Under the pieces are notes generated by a model, which did not search any database, had not been told where the DNA came from, and worked only from the letters and a program-made list of their open reading frames with translations. Positions 17,928-26,803 of a stretch of DNA of 64,000 nt are shown here, piece after piece. Where the stretch lies: contig NZ_FUYR01000002.1 of assembly GCF_900168015.1 (NCBI RefSeq), positions 454,932 through 518,931 of the forward strand, read 5' to 3'. Both the position numbers and the translations under genes were made by a program. Within the stretch, counting starts at the first letter, position 1. Every line of letters begins with the position of its first letter. Source of the stretch: Daejeonella lutea. GTDB lineage: Bacteria; Bacteroidota; Bacteroidia; Sphingobacteriales; Sphingobacteriaceae.

Positions 17928-19358
17928 CTAGTCGATCACTGTGACTTTGATCATGTTGGTTTTGCCTTTTTTCTCGATAGGAATTGCCGCAGTATTTATT
18001 ACCACACTGCCAGATTCAACCAGCTTCTCTAATTTGAGTATCTGATTTACTTCACGGATAGTTTTGTCAGTACTTTCAAACTTATCATAATAAAAGCCCC
18101 GAACTCCCCATAATAAGCTGAGCGTATTCAAAAGCTTGACATTACTTGTAAAGATAAAAGTAGCTGCTTTAGGCCGGTAGCTCGAAATTTCAAACGCTGT
18201 GTAACCAGATGAGGTCATGGAAATAATGCCGACAGCATTAGTTTTCTCAGCAAGGAAAACTGCTGAACCGCAAACAGCATCACCCATATAGGTTGCTGAT
18301 TCCATATTCAAAACCTTAGGATTATTGAACGGATAATCTGTTTCCTCAACATTTCTGACAATTTTCTGCATCGTTTCAATAACAATCAGCGGGTAGTCGC
18401 CAACAGAAGTTTCACCGCTCAGCATTACAGCGTCAGCGCCATCAAGTACAGAGTTTGCAACGTCATTTACTTCGGCACGTGTCGGGCGTGGTGAAGTGAT
18501 CATACTCTCCAGCATTTGAGTTGCAACAATAACCGGTTTTGAGGCTGCGCGGCATTTTTTAGCAATCATCTTCTGCAGCATCGGAACTTGTTCCATCGGC
18601 ATTTCAACACCCAGGTCCCCCCGAGCTACCATCACTCCATCGGTCGCCTCAATAATCTCATCAATATTATCGATTGCTTCCGGTTTTTCAATTTTTGCAA
18701 TTACTCGCGCTGCATTGCCACTTCTTGCAATAATGCGTTTTAATTCTATGATATCATCAACTGAACGTACAAACGATAATCCGATCCATTCCACATCGTT
18801 TTTCAATGCAAACTCCAGGTTATTCAAATCTTCCTCCGTCAAACTTGGAATGGAAACCTTTGTATTTGGGAGGTTTACACCTTTACGCGAAGTCAGGTTA
18901 CCACCATAGACAACCTCGCAGAGTACAGAATCCTTATTGTTTGTTGAAAGAACTCTCATTTGAATCTTTCCATCATCAAGTAAAATGATCTCACCTGCGC
19001 GGACATCACTTGGAAAGCTTTGATAGGTTATATAAATCTGCTTATCATCACCAATTAATTCTTTTGTTGTGATTTCTATCTTCTGACCGCCAACGAGGTT
19101 TATACCGCCATCTTTAACCAAACCAATACGGATCTTTGGACCCTGAAGATCGGCCAGGATACCCACATTAGTCTTATACTTTTTATTTATATCGCGAATA
19201 ATATCAATAACCTTTTGATGGTCGGCCTGGCCCCCATGAGAAAAATTTAACCGGCAAACATCTACACCAGCCTTTATCATACTCAACAAAACCTCTTTCT
19301 TCGAAGAGGCAGGGCCGAGTGTGGCCACAATTTTAGTTCTGTTATGAACCGCTTTCAT
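17928..19358 (-). CDS. pyk: Pyruvate kinase
   Basis: 476 residues, standard for bacterial pyruvate kinase, which makes ATP and pyruvate from phosphoenolpyruvate and ADP in the cytoplasm. Visible motifs: GVDVCRLNFSHGG (phosphate-binding Arg and Asn), the signature IAKIEKPEAIDNIDEI with the catalytic Lys, the metal-binding TDGVMVARGDLGVEMP, and SGETSVGDYPLIVIETM. A C-terminal allosteric domain (about 350-476) is complete. The start MKAVHNRTKIVATLGPASS is canonical. The IPExxxVDY gene lies 61 bases upstream on the same strand and could share its transcript. Confidence 0.96.
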   Translation of the reverse strand: MKAVHNRTKIVATLGPASSKKEVLLSMIKAGVDVCRLNFSHGGQADHQKVIDIIRDINKKYKTNVGILADLQGPKIRIGLVKDGGINLVGGQKIEITTKELIGDDKQIYITYQSFPSDVRAGEIILLDDGKIQMRVLSTNNKDSVLCEVVYGGNLTSRKGVNLPNTKVSIPSLTEEDLNNLEFALKNDVEWIGLSFVRSVDDIIELKRIIARSGNAARVIAKIEKPEAIDNIDEIIEATDGVMVARGDLGVEMPMEQVPMLQKMIAKKCRAASKPVIVATQMLESMITSPRPTRAEVNDVANSVLDGADAVMLSGETSVGDYPLIVIETMQKIVRNVEETDYPFNNPKVLNMESATYMGDAVCGSAVFLAEKTNAVGIISMTSSGYTAFEISSYRPKAATFIFTSNVKLLNTLSLLWGVRGFYYDKFESTDKTIREVNQILKLEKLVESGSVVINTAAIPIEKKGKTNMIKVTVID

Positions 19359-19419
19359 CCTTTATGTTTTTAATAAGTAATTTCTAATCATTAGTGTACC
19401 GAGTACACCATCCAACGGG

Positions 19420-19839
19420 CTAAAATATGAGATTTTCTTTGGATTTCAATTTTTTAGGATCAACTTCGGCGGCTACCAACACCTCAGGAATCTTATTTAT
19501 ACCCGATATTATGCGCTTGAGATCCTCCTGGTCAATGTAATTGCGTATGAGCAAAAAGAAATCTACGGTCCTCATTTCGGGCACCAAAAATCCTTCGGAT
19601 CCCTTATTCGCCAGGATATAATATTCGGTCTCAGATTCAGCGGACAAATAGAAGTAACGGCTGAAATAAAATAATTCCTGATCCGCACTGAATAACATCT
19701 CTAAATCATTAATTTTAGAAAAATCAATACCCAGTTGCTTATTAATTTTATAACAAAACATATAATCCTTTAATTGTGCAGTGATCGCTACCAACACAAA
19801 GTCAAGGTCCAATTCAAATTTTAAAGTAGTTTTATTCAA
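19420..19839 (-). CDS. IPExxxVDY family protein
   Basis: 139 residues. The family's name motif is present as LVPEMRTVDFF near residue 100, and the N terminus KTTLKFELDLDFVLVAIT is typical. The family is found in Bacteroidota and has no assigned function. The only start giving this N terminus is a TTG at 19839, with TAGTTTTG (-7 box, 19863-19870) just upstream. It is transcribed toward pyk and divergent from acpP. Confidence 0.85.
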   Translation of the reverse strand: MNKTTLKFELDLDFVLVAITAQLKDYMFCYKINKQLGIDFSKINDLEMLFSADQELFYFSRYFYLSAESETEYYILANKGSEGFLVPEMRTVDFFLLIRNYIDQEDLKRIISGINKIPEVLVAAEVDPKKLKSKENLIF

Positions 19840-19862
19840 TCCGATAAGAAAAGTTAAAATTA

Positions 19863-19870
19863 CAAAACTA
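19863..19870 (-). promoter_or_regulatory. -7 box of the IPExxxVDY gene
   Basis: TAGTTTTG on the minus strand fits TAnnTTTG, 24 bases before the TTG start. No clear -33 element was seen. Confidence 0.4.
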
Positions 19871-19922
19871 AAACGCTTTAGGGTTTAAATTGTATGATAT
19901 ATGTCAGCCCAAAACAAAAAGG

Positions 19923-19953
19923 TTTGAAAATTGACAGAATTTATTTTTCTTTG
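19923..19953 (+). promoter_or_regulatory. Promoter of acpP-fabF
   Basis: TTTG (19923-19926), 19 bases, then TTTCTTTG (19946-19953), one base from the TAnnTTTG consensus. The ATG of acpP lies 34 bases downstream. Confidence 0.6.
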
Positions 19954-19986
19954 CACAGAATTATTTAACAATTAAACTAAAAAACC

Positions 19987-20223
19987 ATGTCTGATATCGC
20001 TTCAAGAGTTAAAGCAATTATCGTTGAAAAATTAGGTGTTGACGAAAGTGAAGTTACACCAGAGGCATCTTTCACCAATGATCTTGGTGCTGATTCATTA
20101 GACACCGTGGAGTTAATCATGGAGTTTGAGAAAGAATTCAACGTAGCTATCCCTGATGACCAGGCTGAAACAATCGGCACCGTTGGTCAAGCTATCGCTT
20201 ATTTAGAAAAGAACGTAAAGTAA
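19987..20223 (+). CDS. acpP: Acyl carrier protein
   Basis: 78 residues, acidic. The phosphopantetheine attachment motif [20 protein letters not shown] places the modified serine at residue 37. It carries growing acyl chains in fatty acid synthesis. It is followed after 21 bases by fabF, the conserved acpP-fabF-rnc order of many bacteria. Confidence 0.98.
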   Translation: MSDIASRVKAIIVEKLGVDESEVTPEASFTNDLGADSLDTVELIMEFEKEFNVAIPDDQAETIGTVGQAIAYLEKNVK

Positions 20224-20244
20224 TTTTACGACACCCTCATATAA

Positions 20245-21498
20245 ATGGAGCTTAAAAGAGTTGTTGTTACAGGATTAGGTGCGCTTACTCCAATTGGCAA
20301 TACTATACCCGAGTTTTGGGATAGTTTAATCAATGGGGTAAGCGGAGCCGGTCCTATAACTCATTACGACCCTGAGAAATTCAGAACAAAGTTTGCCTGT
20401 GAAGTAAAGAACTTCAACCCTGAGGACTTTCTGGATAAAAAGGAAGCACGTAAGCTCGATCCATTTGTACACTATGCTATTGCCGCTTCAGATGAAGCTA
20501 TTAAAGATGCTGGCTTAGATTTCCCTTCGTTAGATACCAACCGTATCGGTGTAATTTGGGGTTCTGGTATCGGTGGACTTAAAACCTTCACTGATGAAGT
20601 AACTAACTTTGCTACCGGCGACGGATCTCCACGATTTAATCCATTCTTCATTCCAAAAATGATTTTGGATATTGCTCCGGGCCATATTTCGATTCGGCAC
20701 GGCTTGCGCGGCCCTAATTTTTCCACAGTTTCCGCTTGTGCTTCTTCAACTAATGCCCTGATCGATTCATTCAACTATATCCGCCTCAATATGGCTGATA
20801 TAATTGTATCCGGCGGATCAGAAGCAATAATTTACGAAGCGGGCTTGGGTGGATTTAATGCTATGCATGCTCTTTCTACCAGAAATGACGATCCAAAAAC
20901 AGCTTCAAGGCCGTTTGATAAAGATCGTGATGGATTTGTAGCAGGAGAAGGAGCAGGAAGTATAATACTTGAAGAGCTTGAACATGCTAAAGCACGTGGC
21001 GCAAAGATTTATGCTGAATTAGTTGGTGGCGGAATGAGCGCCGATGCAAATCACATTACAGCGCCGCATCCAGAGGGGCTGGGCGCAAGGCTTGTAATGA
21101 CTAATGCCTTACGCGATGCTGAGTTAAATCCGTCAGATATAGATTACATAAATGTTCACGGAACTTCTACTCCTCTTGGAGATATTAGTGAAGTAAGAGC
21201 AATTGTAGATCTGTTTAAGGAACATGCGTTTAAACTTAATATCAGCTCAACAAAATCTATGACTGGCCACTTACTCGGTGCTGCTGGTGCTGTAGAAGCT
21301 ATTGCAGCTATACTGGCTGTTAAAAATGATATTGTACCTCCTACGATCAATCATTTTACCGATGACCCGGGCTTTGATCCAAAATTGAACTTTACTTTCA
21401 ATAAGGCTCAAAAACGTACGGTAAATGCTGCATTGTCGAACACATTTGGCTTTGGCGGTCATAATGCCTCCGTTATTTTCAAAAAATATAAAGCATAA
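20245..21498 (+). CDS. fabF: Beta-ketoacyl-ACP synthase II
   Basis: 417 residues. It condenses malonyl-ACP with acyl-ACP to lengthen fatty acids. The catalytic triad is visible: Cys in STVSACASSTNALIDS, His in INVHGTSTPLGD and His in KSMTGHLLGAAGAVEA. The closing FGFGGHNASVIFKK is typical. The N terminus MELKRVVVTGLGALTPIG fixes the ATG at 20245. Confidence 0.97.
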   Translation: MELKRVVVTGLGALTPIGNTIPEFWDSLINGVSGAGPITHYDPEKFRTKFACEVKNFNPEDFLDKKEARKLDPFVHYAIAASDEAIKDAGLDFPSLDTNRIGVIWGSGIGGLKTFTDEVTNFATGDGSPRFNPFFIPKMILDIAPGHISIRHGLRGPNFSTVSACASSTNALIDSFNYIRLNMADIIVSGGSEAIIYEAGLGGFNAMHALSTRNDDPKTASRPFDKDRDGFVAGEGAGSIILEELEHAKARGAKIYAELVGGGMSADANHITAPHPEGLGARLVMTNALRDAELNPSDIDYINVHGTSTPLGDISEVRAIVDLFKEHAFKLNISSTKSMTGHLLGAAGAVEAIAAILAVKNDIVPPTINHFTDDPGFDPKLNFTFNKAQKRTVNAALSNTFGFGGHNASVIFKKYKA

Positions 21499-21569
21499 TT
21501 CCTTCCTTCAATTATTCCGGATCATAAAACTGTATATTAGTTAGTCTTTTATCCGATTTATATTCATTG

Positions 21570-22298
21570 ATGCCCGTTTCCAGAATTTACAAACTTTATT
21601 TATCTCCGGATCGGAAGTACGTCAGGTCGTTAAAAAATCTGCTTGGATTTGTACCTGGAAATTTAAGACTTTACAGAATGGCATTTCGCCATCGTTCGGT
21701 AGCGGTAGAATTAAAGAACGGCACCAAGAATAGTAATGAGCGGTTAGAATTCCTGGGTGACGCTATTCTCGGGTCTGTAATAGCCGAACTGCTTTTTAAG
21801 ATGTACCCTTACAAAGATGAGGGTTTTCTTACTGAAATGCGTTCGAAGATCGTAAGCCGATCAAATCTCAATCAACTGGCAAAACGTCTTGGGTTGGATG
21901 AACTTATTGAATTTGATACCAGAATCCTATCATACTCCAACAAACAGGGCTCATTGCTCGGCGATACTTTTGAGGCTATGATCGGCGCCATTTACCTGGA
22001 TAAAGATTATAATTTCACCCGCGACTTTTTGATCACCCGGATCATTAAACCACATATTGACATCCACACCCTTGAGCTTACTGAAACTAACTTCAAAAGC
22101 AAGCTTATAGAGTGGTGTCAGCGTCATGGAAAAGATATTTCCTTTGATTTAGTTCCTAACGCAGAAGGAGAAAACTCGAAGTTATTTACAATTCAGGTAA
22201 CTGTAGATGGTGATTACTGCGGTATCGGGCGTGATTACAACAAAAAAAATGCTGAAAAGCTTGCGGCGGAAAAATCCTGCGAGCTTTTGAGTATCTGA
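21570..22298 (+). CDS. rnc: Ribonuclease III
   Basis: 242 residues. The RNase III signature NERLEFLGDAILGSVIAE lies near residue 50, with a second acidic cluster in GDTFEAMIGAIYLDKD. A double-stranded RNA-binding domain follows (about 165-240, ending AEKLAAEKSCELLSI). It processes rRNA precursors and other duplex RNA. The ATG at 21570 is preferred over a TTG one codon earlier. The N terminus before the catalytic domain is longer than in E. coli. Confidence 0.95.
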   Translation: MPVSRIYKLYLSPDRKYVRSLKNLLGFVPGNLRLYRMAFRHRSVAVELKNGTKNSNERLEFLGDAILGSVIAELLFKMYPYKDEGFLTEMRSKIVSRSNLNQLAKRLGLDELIEFDTRILSYSNKQGSLLGDTFEAMIGAIYLDKDYNFTRDFLITRIIKPHIDIHTLELTETNFKSKLIEWCQRHGKDISFDLVPNAEGENSKLFTIQVTVDGDYCGIGRDYNKKNAEKLAAEKSCELLSI

Positions 22299-22330
22299 AA
22301 TCTGCATGGTGTCAGTAAGAACCAGGCTTT

Positions 22331-23077
22331 ATGAATGGAATAAAACGATTTTGTTCGCTGATATTCATGATATGGGGCTTTGTGACCTTCATTGCGGCAA
22401 TGCTCCTCGTACTCCCCTTTATTTTTATCTCCTCAGCACTTTTTGAAGGCAAAAGAAGCTCAGATATTATCTTTTTCTTCCTGAATATTTGGGGATGGAT
22501 ATTTTGTCTATTGTCGTTCTATCGTATCCAAACACGGAACAAAGCAGCCATTAATCCCGACACCGCGTATATCTATGTCTGTAACCATAATTCCTATCTG
22601 GATGCTGTAGCCATTGTCCTGGCGATTCCTGGCTCATTCAGACCTCTGGGGAAAATCGAGATGGTGAAAATTCCCGTCTTCGGCCTTATATACCGTAAAG
22701 TTGTGGTAATGATCGACCGGGCCAGCAAAGAAAGCAGGCAACGAAGTGTCGATGAACTAAAACAGGATCTTTCGAAAGGACAATCGATTCTGATATTTCC
22801 CGAAGGAACGATGAACCGAAGTGCTGAGCCTTTAGCTGACTTTTATGATGGTGCATTCCGATTAGCCATCGAAACACAAACACCCATTGCCCCAATGGTA
22901 ATTCTGAACGCAAGAAATTTGTTCCCGAGGTCAGATCCTTTCGCAGCCCGACCAGGGGTCATAACCTGTGTATTTGACCAACCGGTGGATGTTAGCGGGT
23001 TCGTCCCGGAAGATCTGGAAATACTGAAAGCGAGTGTATATGGTAAAATGAACGCGCTTATCGAAAAAGCGGTTTAA
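22331..23077 (+). CDS. plsC: 1-acyl-sn-glycerol-3-phosphate acyltransferase
   Basis: 248 residues. Two N-terminal membrane helices (about 8-30 and 47-62) precede the acyltransferase motifs: NHNSYLDA (HX4D), a GKIEM block and FPEGTMNRS. It would convert lysophosphatidic acid to phosphatidic acid at the inner membrane. Related PlsC-type enzymes can act on other lysolipids. Its last four bases overlap the end of the converging gene on the other strand. Confidence 0.88.
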   Translation: MNGIKRFCSLIFMIWGFVTFIAAMLLVLPFIFISSALFEGKRSSDIIFFFLNIWGWIFCLLSFYRIQTRNKAAINPDTAYIYVCNHNSYLDAVAIVLAIPGSFRPLGKIEMVKIPVFGLIYRKVVVMIDRASKESRQRSVDELKQDLSKGQSILIFPEGTMNRSAEPLADFYDGAFRLAIETQTPIAPMVILNARNLFPRSDPFAARPGVITCVFDQPVDVSGFVPEDLEILKASVYGKMNALIEKAV

Positions 23078-23844
23078 TACTTCAAATTCTTTTCAGTGAG
23101 ATCCGGTGCTTTTGGTAATGGAGGTAAACTGAGCAATCCTTTCGGCCGGCCTGATTTATTGAATATTTCCAGAGATCTGTTCACATAATTAATGAACGCG
23201 TATTCATCCATTTTCGACAAACTTTCATAATCCGGGCGGTAGGTGACCATGAAATTCTTAAGGTCATTATCCGTCAGACCTGTTATTTTACTGACAGCAA
23301 AAGAGTTAAATCGCCTGTCAATCTCCGTTTGTTCCAGTTCTTTAAGATAAAACAAATTGAATCGCCGGGCCTGATTGGGAGTTTTACCAAGCAGCTCATA
23401 CAAAGCGGTAACCGGTTGAAACACATAGGCCAACAACGGTGGCTTACCGCCATAAAAAGAACCCTTTTTCCGATACTGGTCTTTAAATTCGTCCAGTTCT
23501 TCCTTCTTGCTCTGTCCCGTTACTTTTACCTCATCCAGCTCAATCACGCGCTGCATTTGCAGGATAAGGTCGGCCATAGATAGTAATGGTTTGATGATAT
23601 CGCTATATCCGGATTTAGAAAGCACTAAGGTATCGCCGGCCGAAGCAAGAATCTTAAACATTCCTAATTCATTGCTTAACACCCTGGCACCTGAGGTCTT
23701 ATTAGTTATAGAAACATTCGCAATCCGGGCTACCCCCGATTTTTCAAGGACCAAGCCCTGAACGGTGTTCTGCTGTGCGCGTACGTGAGCAGCCCACAAT
23801 AGAAACGTGGTTATCAAAAAAATCCTAAATAGGTTACGCTTCAT
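23074..23844 (-). CDS. Exported carboxypeptidase-like regulatory-domain protein
   Basis: 256 residues from the ATG at 23844. A signal peptide (MKRNLFRIFLITTFLLWAAH) is followed by a CarboxypepD_reg-like beta-sandwich (about 25-105: TVQGLVLEKSGVARIANVS), the module found at the N terminus of TonB-linked receptors. Here it is a stand-alone protein with a charged helical tail, and the role is unknown. TAATTTTG (23854-23861, minus) lies 10 bases from the ATG, so the mRNA may be nearly leaderless. Confidence 0.75.
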   Translation of the reverse strand: MKRNLFRIFLITTFLLWAAHVRAQQNTVQGLVLEKSGVARIANVSITNKTSGARVLSNELGMFKILASAGDTLVLSKSGYSDIIKPLLSMADLILQMQRVIELDEVKVTGQSKKEELDEFKDQYRKKGSFYGGKPPLLAYVFQPVTALYELLGKTPNQARRFNLFYLKELEQTEIDRRFNSFAVSKITGLTDNDLKNFMVTYRPDYESLSKMDEYAFINYVNRSLEIFNKSGRPKGLLSLPPLPKAPDLTEKNLKY

Positions 23845-23853
23845 CCGATTATT

Positions 23854-23861
23854 CAAAATTA
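23854..23861 (-). promoter_or_regulatory. -7 box very close to a start codon
   Basis: TAATTTTG on the minus strand fits TAnnTTTG. Its last base is 9 bases before the ATG at 23844, which leaves room for only a few leader bases. No -33 box is clear. Confidence 0.4.
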
Positions 23862-23939
23862 GTAATTAGAGAGACGTTTAATCCTTAAATAATGTTAAAT
23901 CTGCATTAATCACCTTCAGTACCTTTAGCTATTAAATCT

Positions 23940-23947
23940 TATCTTTG
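23940..23947 (+). promoter_or_regulatory. -7 box of yicC, nearly leaderless
   Basis: TATCTTTG matches the consensus and ends four bases before the ATG at 23952. The usual start point would fall on or next to the initiation codon. No -33 TTTG is visible at the expected distance. Confidence 0.5.
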
Positions 23948-23951
23948 CCCG

Positions 23952-24827
23952 ATGATAAAATCCATGACAGGATACGGTTTGGCTACTAAGGATTTTGCAA
24001 ATGCAAAATATACTGTAGAGATTAAATCATTGAACAGTAAGTTTCTTGAGCTTTCTTTAAAAATTCCAAAATCTTTTTCAGATAAAGAGTTCGTTTTAAG
24101 AAATGACTGCAGTAAACAGATTGAACGCGGGAAAGTTAATATCAGTATTAATGTAGAGAACGCTGAAACTACATTAAAGACTTCCACTATAAATCAGCCA
24201 CTGCTGAACCACTACTACCAACAGCTGAAAACTGCGGCCAACTCACTTGGCGATACAGGGAGCAATCTGCTGCAAATGGCCCTCAATTTTCCGGAAGTAA
24301 TTCAATTTACATCTGAAGAAGGCATAGAGGATGAATGGAAAACTGTTTACGAAACCTTTGGCGAGGCGCTGAAAAATTTTCAAAACTTCCGTCAGGATGA
24401 GGGTAATGTATTAAAACAAGACCTGATCCTGCGGATAAACAATATTGATGAAGGGATGCGTTTAGTTTCAGAACAGGAGCCCAATCGAATTCCTGCGATC
24501 CGCGAACGGCTGAATCATTTCCTGGAAGAAGCTGTTGGAAAAGAAAATGTTGACAAGAATCGCTTCGAACAGGAACTTATCTACTATATAGACAAACTGG
24601 ATATTACTGAGGAAAAGATTCGCCTCAAAAGTCATTTGGATTATTTCCTTGAAGCATTGAAAGATAAAGACGCAAACGGAAAAAAACTCGGTTTTATTTC
24701 GCAGGAAATTGGTCGTGAGATTAACACGATGGGCTCAAAAGCAAATGATGCCAAAATGCAGCAGATTGTGGTTGGAATGAAGGAAGAGCTGGAGAAGATA
24801 AAAGAGCAATTATTGAACGTACTATAA
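23952..24827 (+). CDS. YicC family endoribonuclease
   Basis: 291 residues, matching YicC length. The N terminus MIKSMTGYGLATKDF and the C-terminal block ending KLGFISQEIGREINTMGSKAND (split here as KLGFISQEIGRE and INTMGSKAND) are family hallmarks. YicC proteins are endoribonucleases linked to small-RNA decay and growth-phase survival. It is followed by gmk, a neighbour kept in many phyla. Confidence 0.93.
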   Translation: MIKSMTGYGLATKDFANAKYTVEIKSLNSKFLELSLKIPKSFSDKEFVLRNDCSKQIERGKVNISINVENAETTLKTSTINQPLLNHYYQQLKTAANSLGDTGSNLLQMALNFPEVIQFTSEEGIEDEWKTVYETFGEALKNFQNFRQDEGNVLKQDLILRINNIDEGMRLVSEQEPNRIPAIRERLNHFLEEAVGKENVDKNRFEQELIYYIDKLDITEEKIRLKSHLDYFLEALKDKDANGKKLGFISQEIGREINTMGSKANDAKMQQIVVGMKEELEKIKEQLLNVL

Positions 24828-24831
24828 AGTT

Positions 24832-24906
24832 GCAAGTAATAAGTTATAGGTTATAAGTTCCACTCGTAGCCTCAACTTAAAACTTGCAGCCTACAACTTA
24901 CAACTC
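24832..24906. repeat. Word-repeat inverted element (acttgcaact family)
   Basis: Reiterated words aagttgcaagtaataagttat and, inverted, aacttgcagcctacaactta form a long imperfect hairpin between yicC and gmk. A similar element lies at 40975-41065. Confidence 0.6.
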
Positions 24907-24908
24907 AA

Positions 24909-25475
24909 GTGAAAGGAAAACTAATTATATTCTCGGCACCTTCCGGAGCAGGTAAAACCACTATAGTTCATCATCTGTTAAAGACTAATCCTGCTCTTTC
25001 TTTCTCTATTTCTGCCACTACGCGGGAACAGCGGGGTGACGAAGAACACGGGAAAGATTATTATTTCATTTCACAATCAGACTTCCTTCACAAGATAGCT
25101 CAGAAGGAATTCGTTGAATTCGAAGAAGTTTATTCAGGCACATTTTACGGCACCTTGCGGTCCGAAATTGAACGTATTTGGGCAGGCGGAAAACACGTTA
25201 TATTCGACATTGACGTGGAAGGCGGGCTTCATTTAAAGAAGAAGTATGGCGAGAATGCACTAGCGATTTTTGTTGATCCGCCTTCACTTGAGGTGCTGAT
25301 CACGCGCTTAACTGCCCGGGGCACCGATGCTCCCGAGAAACTGGCGGAACGTATCAAGAAAGCAGATAAAGAGCTTCAATATGCCAGCCGATTTGATGTC
25401 GTTTTGAAAAATCATGACCTCGCTACTGCTTGTACAGAAGCCGAAAAACTAGTTACTGAGTTCCTAAAGCAATAG
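24909..25475 (+). CDS. gmk: Guanylate kinase
   Basis: 188 residues. It phosphorylates GMP to GDP. The P-loop SAPSGAGKTT is at residues 9-18, followed by the GMP-binding segment with SATTREQRGDEEHGKDYYF and FEEVYSGTFYGTL. The only start giving the conserved N terminus MKGKLIIFSAPSG is GTG at 24909, directly after a word-repeat hairpin. nadD follows after 12 bases. Confidence 0.96.
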   Translation: MKGKLIIFSAPSGAGKTTIVHHLLKTNPALSFSISATTREQRGDEEHGKDYYFISQSDFLHKIAQKEFVEFEEVYSGTFYGTLRSEIERIWAGGKHVIFDIDVEGGLHLKKKYGENALAIFVDPPSLEVLITRLTARGTDAPEKLAERIKKADKELQYASRFDVVLKNHDLATACTEAEKLVTEFLKQ

Positions 25476-25487
25476 CAATTACAGAAT

Positions 25488-26060
25488 ATGAAGATCGGCT
25501 TATTCTTCGGCTCCTTTAACCCAATTCATATTGGACACCTGATCATCGCCAATTATATGGCTAACCATACTGATCTTGACCAGGTATGGCTTGTGGTATC
25601 ACCTCATAATCCATTAAAAGAAAAAGGCGACCTGATAAATATGTACGATCGACTGGAGATGAGTAAACTCGCCACAGAGGATGCCAGCAATATTCGCGTA
25701 AGCGACGTGGAATTGAAACTACCGCAACCCTCTTATACTATTGATACGCTGACGCACCTTCACGAAAAATACCCGGAACACAAGTTTAGTCTGATTATGG
25801 GATCGGATAATTTGGTGTCCTTAAAAAAGTGGAAAAATTACGAGCTTATCCTCCGCGATTACCAGATTCATGTCTATCCCCGGCCTGGATTTGAAAATGC
25901 TGAACTACTTAATCATCCATCTGTACATGTAACCGATACACCTTTAATGGAACTGTCAGCGACATTCATCAGGAAGGCTGTAAAAGAAAAAAAGAATGTT
26001 CAATTCTTTGTAGAAGATAAGGTGCTAAGATTTATTGAGAGCAAAAACTTATACCGTTGA
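25488..26060 (+). CDS. nadD: Nicotinate-nucleotide adenylyltransferase
   Basis: 190 residues. It joins ATP with nicotinate mononucleotide in NAD synthesis. The nucleotidyltransferase motif GSFNPIHIGHLIIAN (GxxxPxHxGH) opens the protein and LSATFIRKAVKEKK (the xSxTxxR type motif) is near the end. It sits in the yicC-gmk-nadD-miaE cluster. Confidence 0.95.
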   Translation: MKIGLFFGSFNPIHIGHLIIANYMANHTDLDQVWLVVSPHNPLKEKGDLINMYDRLEMSKLATEDASNIRVSDVELKLPQPSYTIDTLTHLHEKYPEHKFSLIMGSDNLVSLKKWKNYELILRDYQIHVYPRPGFENAELLNHPSVHVTDTPLMELSATFIRKAVKEKKNVQFFVEDKVLRFIESKNLYR

Positions 26061-26148
26061 TTGGATTACCAGTTGCCTGTTACTAGATACCAATTAACAG
26101 TTACCAGCCTAACGAACTGGCCCGACTTAAACGTATAACTTATAATAA

Positions 26149-26751
26149 ATGAGTAGCGAAAAAACCATCCTCAAACTTCAGCTCCCTACCGACCCTCAAT
26201 GGGTCAAAAACGTAGTGGAAAGTAATATCGAGGAAATATTAACAGATCATGCATTTTGCGAGCAAAAGGCGGCCAGTAATGCAATTACCCTGATAGTCCA
26301 AAATCCTAATCTTTCGGATCTGGTACAGGAAATGGCACTATTGGTACAGGAAGAAATGGATCATTTCAAGCGTGTTCACGATATTATTATTGCCAGGGGT
26401 TATGTTTTGGGCCGAGAAAGAAAAGACAACTACGTAAACGAACTGATGCAATTTATGATCAAGGGTGGCAGCAGGCAGGATCAGCTAATAGACCGGCTAC
26501 TGGTTTCGGCAATGATCGAAGCACGGAGCTGCGAACGATTCAAAGTTATGTCTGAACATATCGGCGACGAGGAGTTATCTAAGTTCTATTACGAGCTTAT
26601 GGTGAGTGAAGCAGGGCACTATACCATGTTCATTGGATTAGCACGTAAATATGCGGGAGAGATCGATGTTGAAAAACGTTGGAAAGAGTTCTTAGAATAC
26701 GAAGCGAAGGTTATTCAGAATTATGGAAAATCGGAGAGTATCCATGGCTAG
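26149..26751 (+). CDS. miaE: tRNA-(ms2io6A37) hydroxylase, MiaE-like
   Basis: 200 residues of all-helical, ferritin-like protein. Carboxylate and histidine ligands for a di-iron centre are visible: EILTDHAFCEQKAAS, QEEMDHFKRVHD, MIEARSCERF and VSEAGHYTMF. MiaE hydroxylates the isopentenyl side chain of ms2i6A at position 37 of tRNAs that read UNN codons. The ATG at 26149 gives the usual N terminus. Word-repeat DNA lies on both sides (26060-26110 and 26745-26800). Confidence 0.88.
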   Translation: MSSEKTILKLQLPTDPQWVKNVVESNIEEILTDHAFCEQKAASNAITLIVQNPNLSDLVQEMALLVQEEMDHFKRVHDIIIARGYVLGRERKDNYVNELMQFMIKGGSRQDQLIDRLLVSAMIEARSCERFKVMSEHIGDEELSKFYYELMVSEAGHYTMFIGLARKYAGEIDVEKRWKEFLEYEAKVIQNYGKSESIHG

Positions 26752-26803
26752 AAGTATCAGGTATCAAGAGCCAAGTATCTAGACCCATAGAGCCTAAATA
26801 GCA

